A DNA stretch of 64,000 nt, taken from positions 11,470,001 through 11,534,000 of the forward strand of contig OZ316896.1 in the NCBI GenBank assembly GCA_973895155.1, read 5' to 3'. The stretch comes from Marsupella aquatica (Eukaryota; Marchantiophyta). The first letter of the stretch is position 1. Each line of letters begins with the position of its first letter. A program made the position numbers and the translations under genes. The notes under the pieces were generated by a model. That model saw only the letters and a program-made list of their open reading frames with translations. It made no database searches and was not told the DNA's origin. This document shows, one piece after another, positions 23,385 to 37,200 of the stretch.

Positions 23385-24455
23385 ACGGAGGCGACTTGCG
23401 CATAAGTCATCCTCGCCATCTGTCAAGGGGGGTTCGTTTTATGCTTGAATCTTCAATTACAAATCTAATCGTATCGCCATCCAGGAAATGGAAAGGTGGA
23501 GTGGCTTCAGATCAACCTGATGCAACGTGATTGAAAGCAGTGCTGTTAAGAGAATTGTTCTGTATTTCGAAAGAGTATCCCTCATGGAACTGGAATTAGG
23601 TGTTTAAATTTCGAAGGAGAAAGGCGTGCGGATTGGGCGAACTCCAGAAGGCGTAATCGGTTACCTCGTCGTGCCCCTTGGACTGATGGACTGATGCCGT
23701 AATTGAGTTCATTTGAGCTCGATTTGCAACCGAGGCTTGGAGTTTTTTTCGCTTTTCATTGCATCAATGTGACGACACAATGGCCGCGATTAGTATACAT
23801 GCTTTAGGCGCTGGAACTTTGGGAGCTGCGAGAAGCCTCGTACCTCATTTTCAGCCTGTGGCTCCTCCGTCTAGATCGAGCAGTACTGGAACTGAGGTTT
23901 CGTCGGTTTGTTTACTTGCGCTAGCGCCTGAATCCCGGCGTCGATTCATCAGGTACGTGTGTAAGGTCTCCAGCAATGAGAACTAAACTCATCATTTTCC
24001 ACGAGTTTGTTGGAAGGAATTATGTGTCCTTCGGGAAAGACCTAATTAATATCTGAGTAGTTCACAATCAGCTCGTTTTGAGTTTCATGTGTGTAAGATT
24101 CTCAGCAACTAGAAGTAAACTCACCATCTTTCGCAAGTTTGTTGGAAAGAATTAGTTACCTTTTCGGGAAACACTGAAGTAAAATCTGAGCAGTTCGCAA
24201 TCAGCTCGTTTTCAGGTTTCCCCATGAACTCATATTCTGCTTGTTGGGCTCATACAGTGTGAACGTAAATAGTCAGAACAATGAAGTGGCGACGGCATCC
24301 ATCCGGAGCGTCCCAGACCAGGTTGCACGCGAGCTTCTCAATGCTGGACACCGTTGTCCTGATGTTCGGTAAGCTTCACCTTCCGGATCTGCTTTGCGTC
24401 ATGTTTCATTTCTCAAAAGCTTCATCTCGATGAGCAGGCAAAATGATAGTTTTAT
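23385..24455 (+). other. Copy of rhodanese-gene promoter, exons 1-2 and most of intron 2
   Basis: This block matches the reverse strand of about 49960-50965, from roughly 370 bp upstream of the rhodanese start through exon 1, intron 1, exon 2 and nearly all of intron 2. Exon 2 differs at about 10 of 111 bases by eye. Exon 1 is 45 bp shorter than its counterpart, exactly 15 codons. Intron 1 is 305 bp against 189 bp and contains its own about 130-bp tandem duplication (about 23955-24218). Similarity ends around 24455, some 20 bp before the next splice acceptor. Because introns and promoter were copied, the duplication was at DNA level rather than through mRNA. Confidence 0.9.
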
Positions 24456-27361
24456 CCTACAACCATTTCATGTAGGTACTTGCCCGGGAACGAAACTCGC
24501 CCTCTTGGAGGTCTCTCTATGACATCACTAGCAACGCATTCCTGGGGAAAGAATGCAGGGAGTATAAGTAAGCCCACTGAGCAGCGACCAACTCTGACGA
24601 AAAGTAAGGCAACCGCTAGGGGAAGCAGCTTTGGATCAATGGATGACTTGGAGGACGATCGGCTTCAGGAACAGAGGAGGAGATCTTTGGAAGAAGACCA
24701 GCAACAGAATCTCAGGAGAGACTTACCTAGTAGTAGTAGAGCTGGCCAACCCTGGGATGGAAAATACCAGCCTGGTGCACCTGGTACAGAAGTTCTTAGA
24801 GAGGAAAAACTAATGTATGTTGATGAGGACTCTTCCACTGCTGCAGAAGATTATAGGCGAGTTGAAGCCGACGTTAGAGTCTCGCAGGTGTTGAGAGTAG
24901 ATAGAGACTTGGAGGAGACGAAGAATACTCCGCTTGTTGATATGGAAAGGAGATCTGATGAAGGAATGCCACAACCGAGATATAGGACCGATTCAAGTGG
25001 AGATTTAGTGTATCCGCCGTCTGTTGGACGCAAGGCAAATCCTCCTGGAAGAACAAGTAGTACAAGGAGCCCAAACAGTGGCCCTTCCTCATCACGAGAA
25101 GGAGAAGGACGTTGGAGGACACAGTCAATCAATGATTCCAGGATTGCCGATGAGGGGAGTTATCGTGGATCAAAAAATGTACGGCAATTGCTTCCGAATC
25201 CTGAGGGAGTAGTGTCCAGACGGCAAGAAAGTCGCCCAGGGAATGGAAAAGGCACGCCAGACTCCTTAGCATATACTACAACTCAACCAGAGGTGATAGA
25301 AAGTAGCTTTGCATTGGAGCAATCTAAACAAGCTCAAACTATAAAGTTTCAGAATTACCTTGATGAAGCACAGGCTCTTCTGGAACAAGGAATGAAGGGT
25401 CTAGAGGGTAGAATAGAGGTTGCAATAGCAGAGCGCATGCTTTATGAGGCAGCAGATCTTTTGGGGAAGGCTTGTCAAATTTACCCAGCAGATTTGATTG
25501 CCGTTGGGCAGTTGGGAAATACATTGCTAGTCCATGGACAGTTGAAGCTGGAACTTAGCCAGCAACTACGCAGCATGCTTCCGTCCCCTGAAGCGAATTA
25601 TCCTGTGATGAAGGGGGAGTCAGCACTAGCAAGTCGTGAGCAAGAGTCGATGGAGCTGACATTGCAGGAAGTTTGTGAAGAATGTGAGGAGCTGCTGGTG
25701 GATGCCGGCAGAAAGTTCCGCACAGCCCTGAGTTTAGACAAGAATGATGTTAGAGCACTTTATAATTGGGGGTTGGCTCTTTGTTACCGAGGACAGCTTA
25801 TTGCCGAGGAGGGTGGCGAGGTTAGTGTCCTGACCGTGCTCGTTCTCTTATTGATGTCGCATACAGGGTAGCCAACGGAGATATCCAATGGTCATTCTGT
25901 CCCTGCTTGGGTACTGCTGTTTGATGTTTAGGAAGTCTTTTTCTGGCCTGGAAGTCCATACTCACACTATTTATGTTGAGTGTTTGCACGGCATACGTGG
26001 TTCTTCCAGTTGTGTTGCTACTAGTTTCATACTTTGTCCAAGTTCTATCCATCCAGGGTTTGGGGTCTACAGCCAAGAAGCTGTCCTGTACCGTGAGGAC
26101 TCTCTTAGTTACCTCTTAGAGAAGATCTGATAGGCAGAGGTTCTTGTGTATGCAGAGGGCAAAGCAGGATGCGGACAAAGTGTACCTGGCAGCCATTGAC
26201 AAATTTGAAGCCATGCTGGGCATCAGTCAGGACTACGTCTCTGGAGGTGCGTTTTCTTTGATTGTGTTTCACTGATCTTAGTGCCATGTCCTTCATAGAT
26301 CCGGTTGGATTTTCTTTCAAGGATAGGTGACTATCTTCTGTTCATTAGTGTAGTAATTCAAACGCATCAATGCAAAGTGTATCCATTTTATGCTCTGTAA
26401 TTGTAATGTCTTCAGTTCAGCATCAAGTATTTGCTGAGTGCCAATTCACAATAACACTTAGTTCTTGCCTCATTGAAAACTTGAGATGCGATCAGAGTTC
26501 ATTGTCATCACCTGTCGGATAGGGAAAGTAGTTTGAAGTGGGTTTCATCATTTGATAACAACTTCATTTGATATTGAAACATAGTGGGCATTCAGTCCTA
26601 AAGATTCGATTACATTCAATGTATATCATCGATCCCCTTTACCTAAGTTGAATGTCTTAAACAAAAATATCATATTTCCATTTAGTCAGCTGTGACAGCT
26701 ACATGGATATTTGCTTTTCGTGTGCATGCCATTCACTGCCCTTTGGAAACTATGTCGATAAATCAATTTTCTTGCACCCGGAGCTTTTCCCATCCCAGCT
26801 TGTGAGATCCCAGCTTGTGTGATCCCAGCTTGTTTACAGCTTGTGAGAGACTGAGTACTGATGGGCCCACAGTCAGTCACTTAGATTCATGTGAGGTTAT
26901 CAGCTGCTTCTTTCTGGTTGTTTTGATTGATGAAGTAGAGTGAGAAGTGACAGAAGGCTTTGCCACTATAAGTGGGGTATGATGCTTCAGTGAATTATGT
27001 CGGTCCTTTCTGTTCCTTACTCTCTATATAGTAGTATGATCATTGCATTTCTCGAAATGTTTAACAATTCTAACCAGGGCGTGGTTATTGGTGACTTACT
27101 GCAGCCCTTTTAAACTGGGGACTCGCAATGCGAGACCGGGCTCGCCTTCGGGATATGGGAGACAAAGATCGAGTGCAGCTTTTGCTACAAGCAAAAGAAC
27201 TTTTCCAGGATGCCGTGCGTTTGGATCAAAGTAATGGGCAGGCTAGAGGCGCATTGGCAGTGTGTTCTGCAGAACTGAAAGAGCTGCAGGCCTTTGATTC
27301 TCTTCAGAGAGAGGACACCAAGGAAAAACCCAAACAAAACTGGTGGCAAAGAAGAGGCTAG
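23780..27361 (+). CDS. Chimeric gene: rhodanese transit peptide fused to TPR-like plastid protein
   Basis: Five exons join in frame to 658 residues: 23780-23952, 24258-24368, 24476-25820, 26156-26246, 27105-27361. Exons 1-2 (residues 1 to about 94) come from the rhodanese gene: transit peptide MAAISIHALGAG, then VPDQVARELLNAGHRCPDVR. The join reads CG|G (Arg) across intron 2 into YLPGNETRP. Exon 3 gives a long disordered polar stretch, then helical repeats: GLEGRIEVAIAERMLYEAAD (about 403), AGRKFRTALSLDKNDVRALY (about 502), and in exons 4-5 DADKVYLAAIDKFEAML, ALLNWGLAMRDRARL and AKELFQDAVRLDQSNGQARG. These look like tetratricopeptide-type repeats. The protein ends WWQRRG. The function of the TPR part is not recognised; plastid location is inferred from the borrowed transit peptide. 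The native TPR gene may start at exon 3 with an own first exon elsewhere. Confidence 0.75.
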
Positions 27362-30300
27362 ATGTTGACTCGATATTTGTATCTGTTTTGCTATTGCTAG
27401 GTTCCGGGTGAAATTCATTCTATGAGAGCATATAGCATTGGGGATTCATACCCAAATTTATTGGGAGATAGGTTTCGGCAGCCCTGAAGCGGTTGTGTAA
27501 GTGTAAAATGAAGTTCATCCTTTCTTGGAATATAGTCGGAAATGGTGAAGCCGTGACTATGACTTGGTCCGACTCATTTTTAGGCAGTATGTGACTTTCA
27601 GAACAGGAAAATGTCGATGAGAGTGCCTCTATAAAAGCATAATTTTGGAAATCTACTACCTAGGTTTGCTATCAACCCTCAACAGATTTACTGCCATGAA
27701 CTCGGAGCTTTCCTGGACAGACCGCCAAACGAAACTCAGAGGTTCCATTAATTCAATCGTTTCGTAAAACACTCATTGGAGGCCGTTGGGCTTGTTAAGG
27801 GCTGTCCAAAAATCATAGCTCCAACAATCCTGTAAGCTGGGCCCTGGGTGGTGGTGATGGCTCCAAAACAGGGGTGAAGGGAGGGGTATTTTTAATTTTA
27901 GTTTTTTTGTTGTTTCGGGGGTGGGGGTGGTGGTAAGGATTTTGAGTGCCCTGGCTATCAAAACGCCTCCTGGACGAAAGATGGAGACCCCTGTGTTATT
28001 CTCATGGGCGCCAACTCTGTCCCTAAGGAATATGATTCAGCAGTCGTGCAAAAGCGTGACTGTCTACCAAGACACCAGAGGCCTTGAGCCAATCACTTTT
28101 GGTTGCAGGAATGTACCCCCTCCCCCCACCTCCCCGTGGTCCATCCGGGATCTCTACTTAACCTTTAGATGCAACTTTAGATGGGATCCCAAAATTGCTC
28201 TATGTGAGACTCTTTATTCTAACTTCATGTTTTTGTAGTTAAACCATTCATTTTTGTAGATCTCATGCAAACTTAGGGGGCTTTACAGAAATCCAGCCTA
28301 GTGGAGATAACACTTTTTCCTCACCTTTCCAGAGAGAAACAACTGATTACCAAATCAAGAATTAGAAAAGAGAATCAAGAGCTAAAAGTATTCTTGAGCA
28401 AAGTGAGGGTAGATCATAGACAACAGTGTCGTCTGTCTGATTGTCATTATGCAGGAGAAACAAAGGGTGACAAAGAAAAGGGCTGGGCAAAAACTGTCCA
28501 AATGAAAATAGACATTTTGTATCAAAACAACAAACAAGGGTACACTTTTCAACCAGCCTTGCTGCTATTAACATTGGTAGTGAGTGTCACAACCCAAGTC
28601 AGAAATATTTCTAATCAATGTGGAGTAATGTAGTCCCTATTGATTTCCTAGAGTACCTCAAGAAGTGGTCCATCCTGAAGGCCAACTAGGATCCTTAATC
28701 TCCAAAACATGTTGTTGTACAAAAAAGGACTACTGCGATTACATGTAAAACCTCCCTTAGAAAATTAAATTGGATACTAATGATACAACAAAATAGAATG
28801 ACTTGGTCATGTAACGCTTCCTTTTGAAACTCTATCTCATGAAAAGCTTGGGAAAGAGATTGCACTGGAGCTTACATCTCCCAAGGTCAAAAGCAGTCCA
28901 TGCAAGCCTAAGCTTTATAGAAAGGAGTACATGTTAGCCTAAGCTTTCATAAAGTGGAGGACATCATTAATCTGACAGTTCCCATCACCATTGGAGTAGC
29001 CTACCATGAGGGTAGAGGACGGCACTCAAATAGGGAGGTGAGGGTGGAACCTGCTCTAAGGGCACAACCCTCCCCTAGCACACCAGTAGTGGGCGTGTGA
29101 GAATCCAGTTTGAGGGCAATGGACACTTTTGGATTATAGCATGCTCATCTTGGAACATGCTTTATTTTTTGTCTTGTAGTGATCTGAAAATAAATAAAAT
29201 GTGAGAGCATAGAAGTACTGTTATATAAGTAAAGTGTCTGCCAAGAAAAGCACAGTGACCAAGAAAAGGTACAATCAAAGGATGCTAAGATGTGTGCACT
29301 TAAGAGGCTTTGCATTCATGTTCTTCAGCATCATTTCTCTCACTCGTGGTGGTGGAGCCTTTGGTTTCATCTCTAAGAAAACACCTACTGTGAAAGGGGG
29401 CTGCCAAAATAAATTCAAACACTCCAGAATACCTAAAACTAAAGGGGTCTAAAAATTAATTAAAAATATATAGAATACAAAGGCTGCCCCTTGATAAAGC
29501 AGATTGAAATGAAAGTACATGACAAGAAAATCTGAATAAGACAAAATCTGAAATGTGCATTCACCATATAGGAGCCATGGATTATTTTTTGTATTTACAA
29601 ATATGCCAAATTGGTCTATAAAGACAACAAGTCCAACAAAGTAACCAAGGTGTAAAGCATACAAATACCGTGACATATTTATAATGCAATAAAAACAAGA
29701 CCAGTTTTGTAAATTAACACATCTTTAATGGCCGTTAAAAGCTGAAAGTATACGATAACTAAATGGTCCTCTTGTACTTTTACTGAGCGACTCTATCAAT
29801 CAATTGAATATGAAATAAACGTCCTGATGACTCTTCTTGACTTCTTGACTTCTTGACAGAGTCGCTAGAGCTTTTCGGACGGCGTCTTTCTGTCATGACT
29901 GTTTCCTCAGCTCACAATTCATGTTCTCAATTCCGATCCAGGGATGGTGGTGCTGGTGGTGCTGGTGGTCCAGCCGGGGGAGGGCGGAACGGCAGAAAGA
30001 AACTGTTCGATGGCATCCCTCAACACACGCGATTCGCTCCCGGATGCGTCTTCTAAAGCTCCCCTTCTCTCCGTCCTTTCTTCATCTTTCCGGGAGCGGA
30101 CCGTTCTTCATCGAAAGGAACGAAGAAAAAGGTGAGGGAAAGGATCTTTCCTGATTATACGAGATTGCCGAGATTTCTCATGCGTTTCACGGAGGATTTT
30201 AGTGATGTACTGTAGTTCTTCTTCTTAAATTACGTGCTTCATGAGTTCTTTTGGAGTCCGCATTTTGCCCTATCTGGACCTCTTTTCGTGTTCTTTTTTT

Positions 30301-31284
30301 TTTTGCCTTGAAACCGAAAGCTGACCAATCCAACAGAGGATAGACCATCAACTCCGGAGCATGCACCTCTGTAGGGTAGCCCACAAGGGGGGTCATACCC
30401 AGGACCAGGAGGGAGAGAGGGTTGGACCAGAGCCCAAAGCGGACCAGCCAGGGCTCGTGTTCTCTTTTTGTGTTTTCTTTGTTTGGCCTTTTTTCAGGTA
30501 AATTCTTTCGTTCCTCGCTTCTTTCATCAGTCTAGAGGAAAGAAAGAAAGGAGAGGATGACCAGGACACTGCAATTATCACGAATTGCGAACGAGAAATG
30601 GATCATGGGGAGAGAGGAACTGCGTGTGGATTGCGCGGCAACAGTGTAATTGTTGTTGTAATTGTTGCCGAATGGCAGTAAGACTAAAAATGCAGCAGCA
30701 GCAGACAACGGATTGGCCTTGGGAGAGCCGCGGCCACTTTCCTTTCCTAGGAGTGTTGACATTGATTCATTTACCATCATCAATTCGAAGGGCTGTCATA
30801 CGGAGCTGACTTTGGATCATTGAATGACCGCTGAATTCGGTGGTGGAGTAATGTAGCAACTAGTTTTTAGCATCAGATTTGGACAAGAGTTCCCAATCTT
30901 CTTTTGCAATTACTCGTACGTTTTTGTGCTAGACTTCGACCGGATTTCCATTCCTCGATAGATAGCAATTGCTTCTTACAATTATGCCACATCATGTGTT
31001 CTTCTTGTCCGGCGGGGTCGTCTGTTTTAGTATTGGACTTCGATCCGACTTCCCATTTTTCGATCTCATGCCCTCGGAGATGTGACATTGGCTCTCGGAC
31101 GGAAGAAGGAGAAACTAATGCGGAGGGCGAGCTTGAGGACGACACGGTAGGGGTCGTTATGGGAAACTAGATAATCTTTTCTGCACTGGCCAGAGGCTCT
31201 GTGTGACGGAGAGAGCGTAAAGAGATTAATCTTCTCCTCTCTGGGATTCTTAATCGGAAGGAGCGGGGCCGGTTTCTATCAAGC
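27362..31284. other. Intergenic region between TPR gene and RWA gene
   Basis: The first few hundred bases should be the 3' UTR of the TPR gene. No gene or RNA is recognised. Small simple repeats occur: G/T-rich at 27905-27945, TTGACTTC three times at about 29836-29860, and GCTGGTGGT repeats near 29950. ORFs at 29853-30056 and 30873-31170 show low-complexity or antisense overlap only. The last part, from about 30900, should include the RWA promoter and 5' UTR. Confidence 0.4.
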
Positions 31285-34200
31285 ATGGAGTCGGATCCGT
31301 TGACTGCCGGCCAGGTGCTTCCTCTCTTCTTATCTCAGTGCATCTCATCCGGGATGCACATTGTCGGTCTGGTCTGGATGTTGGAAATTGTGGCCACAGT
31401 TCGCCTCGTTCGAACCCCTTAGCTTTTTCGGGGAGCGTAGGACCTTCTGTTGACGTGATCACTGCCAGAGTGGTGTCGGTGCCGTCCTTCTCTGTGGATT
31501 AAGCGTGTTATCCTACAAAATGGACTTGTGTACGGTAAAGTGTATTGTTCGAAAGGAAATGGCTATGAGCAAACCTTCGCGATTAGGTAGGCATGGTTAT
31601 AGACATGGTAAAGGCAACATTTTTGTATCCGATTTCAGATGTGGCACATGAGATCCTGGTACTACGGACTCTGTCTCACCGGGCTTTCCCCTGATGAAGT
31701 CCGTTACATGATCAGGATCCTAGATCTCTATCGTCCCCTGGAGCTACAGGTTTATGTACCAGTGGTTCTTCCGGCATTGTGAACTCTCAGTGACGAGCTT
31801 TCTCAAACAGATTCTGAGATCTTGGGTGCACCGAGTAGTAGGACAGTTAACCGGAGCTGCTTATATTGCATATCATTGAAATTTCATTGAGTTCGATGCT
31901 ATTTGTGGAGGGCGTCAATATCCTGTGAAAGTAAACTGCAAAGTGCAATTTACGTTACCTGCCCACTCTCTCATAGATTGGGACAGCATGATATGGATCT
32001 CTGGTGTAGGGGGATTAGCAGGTAAAATGAGGGTCTCAAGGATCTATTTCTGTACGCGCAATTCTGCTTGAAGTGGTGGTCAGTTTTGTTCTGAAAATCC
32101 CTTAGTTGTTTGAACTGTCAAAGTTGGGGGCAGAATCTTTGACTCCTCCACAACCACAACAAGTCTGATATCTCCAGCAGAATCTTTGACTATTGTCTCT
32201 GGGGAAAATAGTCAAGAGTCTTTACGGTCCTAATATCATAATATCACCGTTGCTTCTTAATCTCTTACAATGCAGTCACATTTGATATTCAGAGGGCCCT
32301 TTTCTCAATTTGACAGGTCCTCTGATTCATTTCTCACCGAATTGAATATCCATGTTGGTCTTGTCTCCTTTTATCGATAATTTGTCATCCTTGGGTTGGT
32401 GCACAGGTGGCGTTTTTTCTTGGTGTAACGCCAGTATTAACAGCATGGATTTACTCCGAGATTCTTCAAAGACGACACCCAATTCTCGTCAAACAGTAAG
32501 TAACACTATCGTCTTGATCCACTTCGGAACTTTTTTGCCACCACTCTCCTTGTCTGACGCACGGGGCTTGTATAGTCTACTCAAATCAAATTGATCTCAG
32601 TGAGGATAAAACGACAGAGCTTTTGCTGGAAAATGAGGACAAGTGAACACCAGTGCGGAGACGTGCGCATCTGGGTGTTACGTGCAGTTATTGTCCAACA
32701 TAATTATGATGTCATCGAAATTTCATCCTTTCCGTTGGGAAGAAGACCAAATGACTATTATGAGTTTAGGACCCTGTTCATTGGAGCAGATCAGACTTTC
32801 CGAGGCTTCACTAAATGGTAGAAAAATTATCCACACTTTGGAATATGTCGCGCTGCATGATGTGCTGGAGGGCTGTTTGAAATCACTTTGAAATAGCACC
32901 GTAACATAGATTTTACCTTAGTCATCCAAGGTATCTACCTGCTTGCCATGAAGACGTGTTCATTCTCGTTGAACAATACACAAACGAAGCTATTTCATCC
33001 CTCTAGTCATCGACAGACTAGAAGTCCCTACTATGCTTGCTAGCACACCTTGCACAGACAGCCGTACTCCTCGGCCAACGTCTTGAGACTGGGGTTTTAT
33101 GATTGAAAGCAATCAGGGGCCTAACATGAGAACAGCTTCATCTGTTCGTGCTTATTAAAATTGTCACAAATGCACCTCTTATTCATTGATAGTTAACCTT
33201 GTCCATCTCAAATTCTATGGAAGACGTACGTTTCAGACCGCTGCAAATAGTTATAGTTCAAGCACACAGCAGTTATGGGTTGCATCGATGTGCTGCACGC
33301 TGATTTGTATTGTTTTGGTGATAAAGTCGAATAATTTCCCAAGAACCCTATCAGATGATGTAACCCTGCACCCATTGCATGGCTTTCGAGCAGGATACCA
33401 ATCTAAATTTTGAATGGTTTGAAACTGCATTTTCTTGTCTGGGGATTATCTCGGAATTTGAACGTTCTGATCTCCTGACTGGACTTCTTCGAATCATTGT
33501 CATTCTCAAGCGTGCCTTCTGAATTCCAGGCATTCAGGTGGAGGCGCCGAAGATAGGGAGATGGAAGTGCTGTTGGACACGGGCTTCGCAGGCAGTAAAA
33601 CCGCTGTCCCTTCTGTGAAGACACAATTATGGAAGTACGTCAACGCTTCCTCTTTGATGTCTTCGGTGCATTTCGCAGCATCATAGTGGAGAATAGAGGA
33701 GACCCAATTGGTTTTCATGAGGGCCCCAATAGCTACTTTTGCTTGTTTATATCCATAAATTGAATAATATCTTACGTTGCTGAAATGTTTGTGAGTTTGC
33801 AGGTTTCTGACTATGAATGAGACATTCATGATGGAAAATTGTGGCACTCTGAGAGCCATGTAAGTGCGCAGAACAAAGGTGTTATCCAGATTCTGTCATC
33901 AAGAATTTTCTTTGCAAGAATCTTTTGATTGCGCCATGAAATTAAGCACTTGTTTCTGTGTAAATGCAGTGCGGAATGTGTTGGCATTCTTTTCTTCTTC
34001 TTCCTTTGTGATAGGACAAGTTTGCTGGGGGAGTCAAAGAAGGTAAAATGTTTTTCACATTTTTGATTACTATCTCCTCCGCGTTCCAAGACAATTTTGT
34101 GGAACTGGTCTACTCTGTTATATTGCTGTTTGGTAGGACCTATTAATACGAGTGAAAAGAAGGCTGGGCCATCATCTTGTCATGCATCGTTTGAACGTTT

Positions 34201-37200
34201 ACAAAACTGGATTCATTATGCAGATTTTTTTCTAGGGTTGCATCTGACCAGTTCTAGACCTCCTTTCGGCCGAGTGTGGCGAGAACAGCAATCGGTCGCG
34301 TCTTGCTCTTCTAACCTACTCCTTCTGTCTGCAGTCGTACAGCCGGGATCTATTTGTGTTCCTCTACTTCTTACTTATTATAGCTTCAGCATTTACATCT
34401 TTAAAAAAGCATGCCAAGGAGTCGGCCCTTTCAGTTCCGTCCATTCTCTATCTGAATAGACATCAGACAGAAGAGTGGAGAGGGTGGATGCAGGTATATT
34501 CTGAAACATTATGGCAAAGATTTGGTATTTTCTTCGGACAAATTTCCACCCTGAACTTTCCATCGTTTAACCTTGAAGTGAAACTCTGAGTTGTGTGAGT
34601 TTATGACGCAGTTAGAGGTTTGAGATCTTGATGACACTGTAAATGGTCCCAACCCCTGCCTCAGGTGCTGTTCTTGATGTATCACTACTTCGATGCTCGT
34701 GAAATTTATAATTCCATTCGAGTATTTATTGCTGCTTATGTCTGGATGACTGGATTCGGCAACTTTTCGTATTACTATGTCCGTAAAGATTTCAGCCTTG
34801 GTCGCTTTGCTCAGGTAAGTGAATTGCACACCCGGTCCTCCTTGGGTTCATCTCTTCAGAGCGTCATCCATATTTGCTTGAAGAGGCATCTGGCTCTCAA
34901 TCTCTTCTAGAATTTCTTTCCTTTTTGGTATATTTTTGCGACTTGCATCATGACATAGCTAGCTGGCTAGTTTGCTGCAGTGCAACCAGCTGACAGGACT
35001 TCCCAGGGATTTGAAATTTCTTTTTCTCTTGGACAGATGATGTGGCGATTAAATTTCTTCGTGTTCTTCGTTTGCGTATTGCTCAACAATGACTATGTCC
35101 TGTACTACATTTGCCCGATGCACACTTTCTTTACACTCCTGGTGTTTGGCGTGCTCGCAATTGGGCACAAGTACAATGAAGTTCCATCGGTCATGGCAAT
35201 GAAATTTGGTGCAGCCTTTGCCATTATTGCTATCATGTTTGAGATTCCACGGGTGTTTGAATTTATTTGGACGCCATTTACCTTCTTGATAGGTAAGTCT
35301 CTATTTTGTAGATTGCTTTCTCAGTTGGCTTTGTCTACTGGTTATTCTCTAGATAGAGCTTCATATCAATAGACGTTATTATCTTTCTTTCTTTTTCTCT
35401 AGGGCTGGCTGATTGTTTCTATTGCAAATAGTTTTAGAAACTTCTTGTGACTCTCATCTCTAAAGTATTCAGGCTTTCGAAGTACATTATTGCCGATTTA
35501 TTTGTGTTGTCCATATATACTGCTGTCATCACATTATCATTGCTCATCGTCGTCGCACAGGCTTTCAAGATCCAAATCGGGTGGACGATAAAACGTCTCG
35601 ACTGCATGAATGGCATTTCCGATCAGGGCTTGATCGGTATATCTGGATAATTGGAATGGTGTATGCCTATTTTCACCCAACGGTATAGTTCTATTTCTTC
35701 GCTTAAAGCTTTAACTGCATCGTCATTATGTGTACTTGACCTTTCCATGTAAAGCGTAGGTCCTAGAAAACCACACGTCGGGTAACAACAGTGTAGTTGA
35801 TCAGTTCTGTTAAAAGTGTGATGTTTCTATCGGCTGTGTGGCTTGTTTTTAAAGCATGATTGTAAAATGGCTTGTTATTTCCCTGTACTCGTCAGGTTGA
35901 GAGGTGGTTGGAAAAGGTGGACAAGCTGGAATACCGACTTCGACTTGCTGTTAAGGCTTGCATTTTAACCATCACATTGGCCGTAAGTGTATCTTGAAGT
36001 TCATAATTGCTGTGGCACTGCTGGAGTTGGATGACTGAGAAATTGTAGGTATTCTCTGTCGAAAAATGATTAATCTATTCTGGACAGTGTTTGAATCTTC
36101 TAGCCTCTGAAGTTCTGGGCACTGTCGAAATGCAGGTTGGATATGTCTGGTATGAGCATGTGTACAAGTTGGACAAGTTCTCCTACAACCGGGTGCACCC
36201 ATTTACTTCCTGGATACCAATCACGTAAGGGTTTACTGATTTCTGCCTCCACTGTCTACCGTTCAAGGCTTTCTGAAACGTATTTGGATTTATGTGTCTT
36301 CTACATTGTTATATGTACTGACGAAATGCCTTGGGGTCTGACAGAGTGTTTATCGTACTCCGAAACTTCAGTCAAACTCTTCGGAATTGGTCCGTCACCC
36401 TGTTTGCGTACGTACCGGCAGATCTTCCCCGTCTCAAGTACATAGCATATATATGTCAAGCCAGGTTTTGCTTTTAAAGGTGTTTTAGTTTCAGTCGTAG
36501 GGTTTGTGTGTTAGGTGTTTTTCAGCACATGTACTTTGAGCCTGACCACGCTTTATCTTTTGTTTCTAGATGGCTCGGCAAGATTACCCTTGAAACTTAC
36601 ATCGCTCAATTTCACATTTGGCTCAGGTATGTTCCTACCGTGATTGAGGTCTTCCTATCTCGTGTCTTGAGATCAGCTTGTAGTGCTGTCATCATTCGTT
36701 GGTCAGCTGAGTTAAAGAGTCGTATCTCATCACTGTTCTTGTGGATCTTTATATTTCAGGACAGGGGTACCGAATGGAGCTCCTAAGATGCTGTTATCCA
36801 TCATTCCAGATTATCCTCTACTTAATTTCATGTTGACGACTGCAATATATGTGCTGGTACAGATGACCTACATTAACCAAACATATGTCTGACATTGACT
36901 CAACTTTTGACGGGATGGATTACCTGGCATCGCTGCTCAGACTCAAGAATATTTCATTGCCAGTAGTCTATTGAGTTTGAGTACTAAAACGTTTTTCAGT
37001 ATTGTAGGAAATTGCCTAGAGCTACTCGTGAAGCTGGGTCATGGTGAAAGTACACCATGTTCCAAAAGCGATTCTAACATTCCTAGCCCCTTGGTTGTTC
37101 TCTTTTGCAGATCTCTTATCGCCTTTTCATTCTCACGAATACATTAAAATTAGTATTTGTACCCCACAATGACAATCAGCGACTGGGACATATATTCTTG

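Noticed and set aside
23015-24475. Retrocopy origin of the rhodanese copy
   Set aside because: Promoter and intron sequences are included, so reverse-transcribed mRNA cannot be the source.
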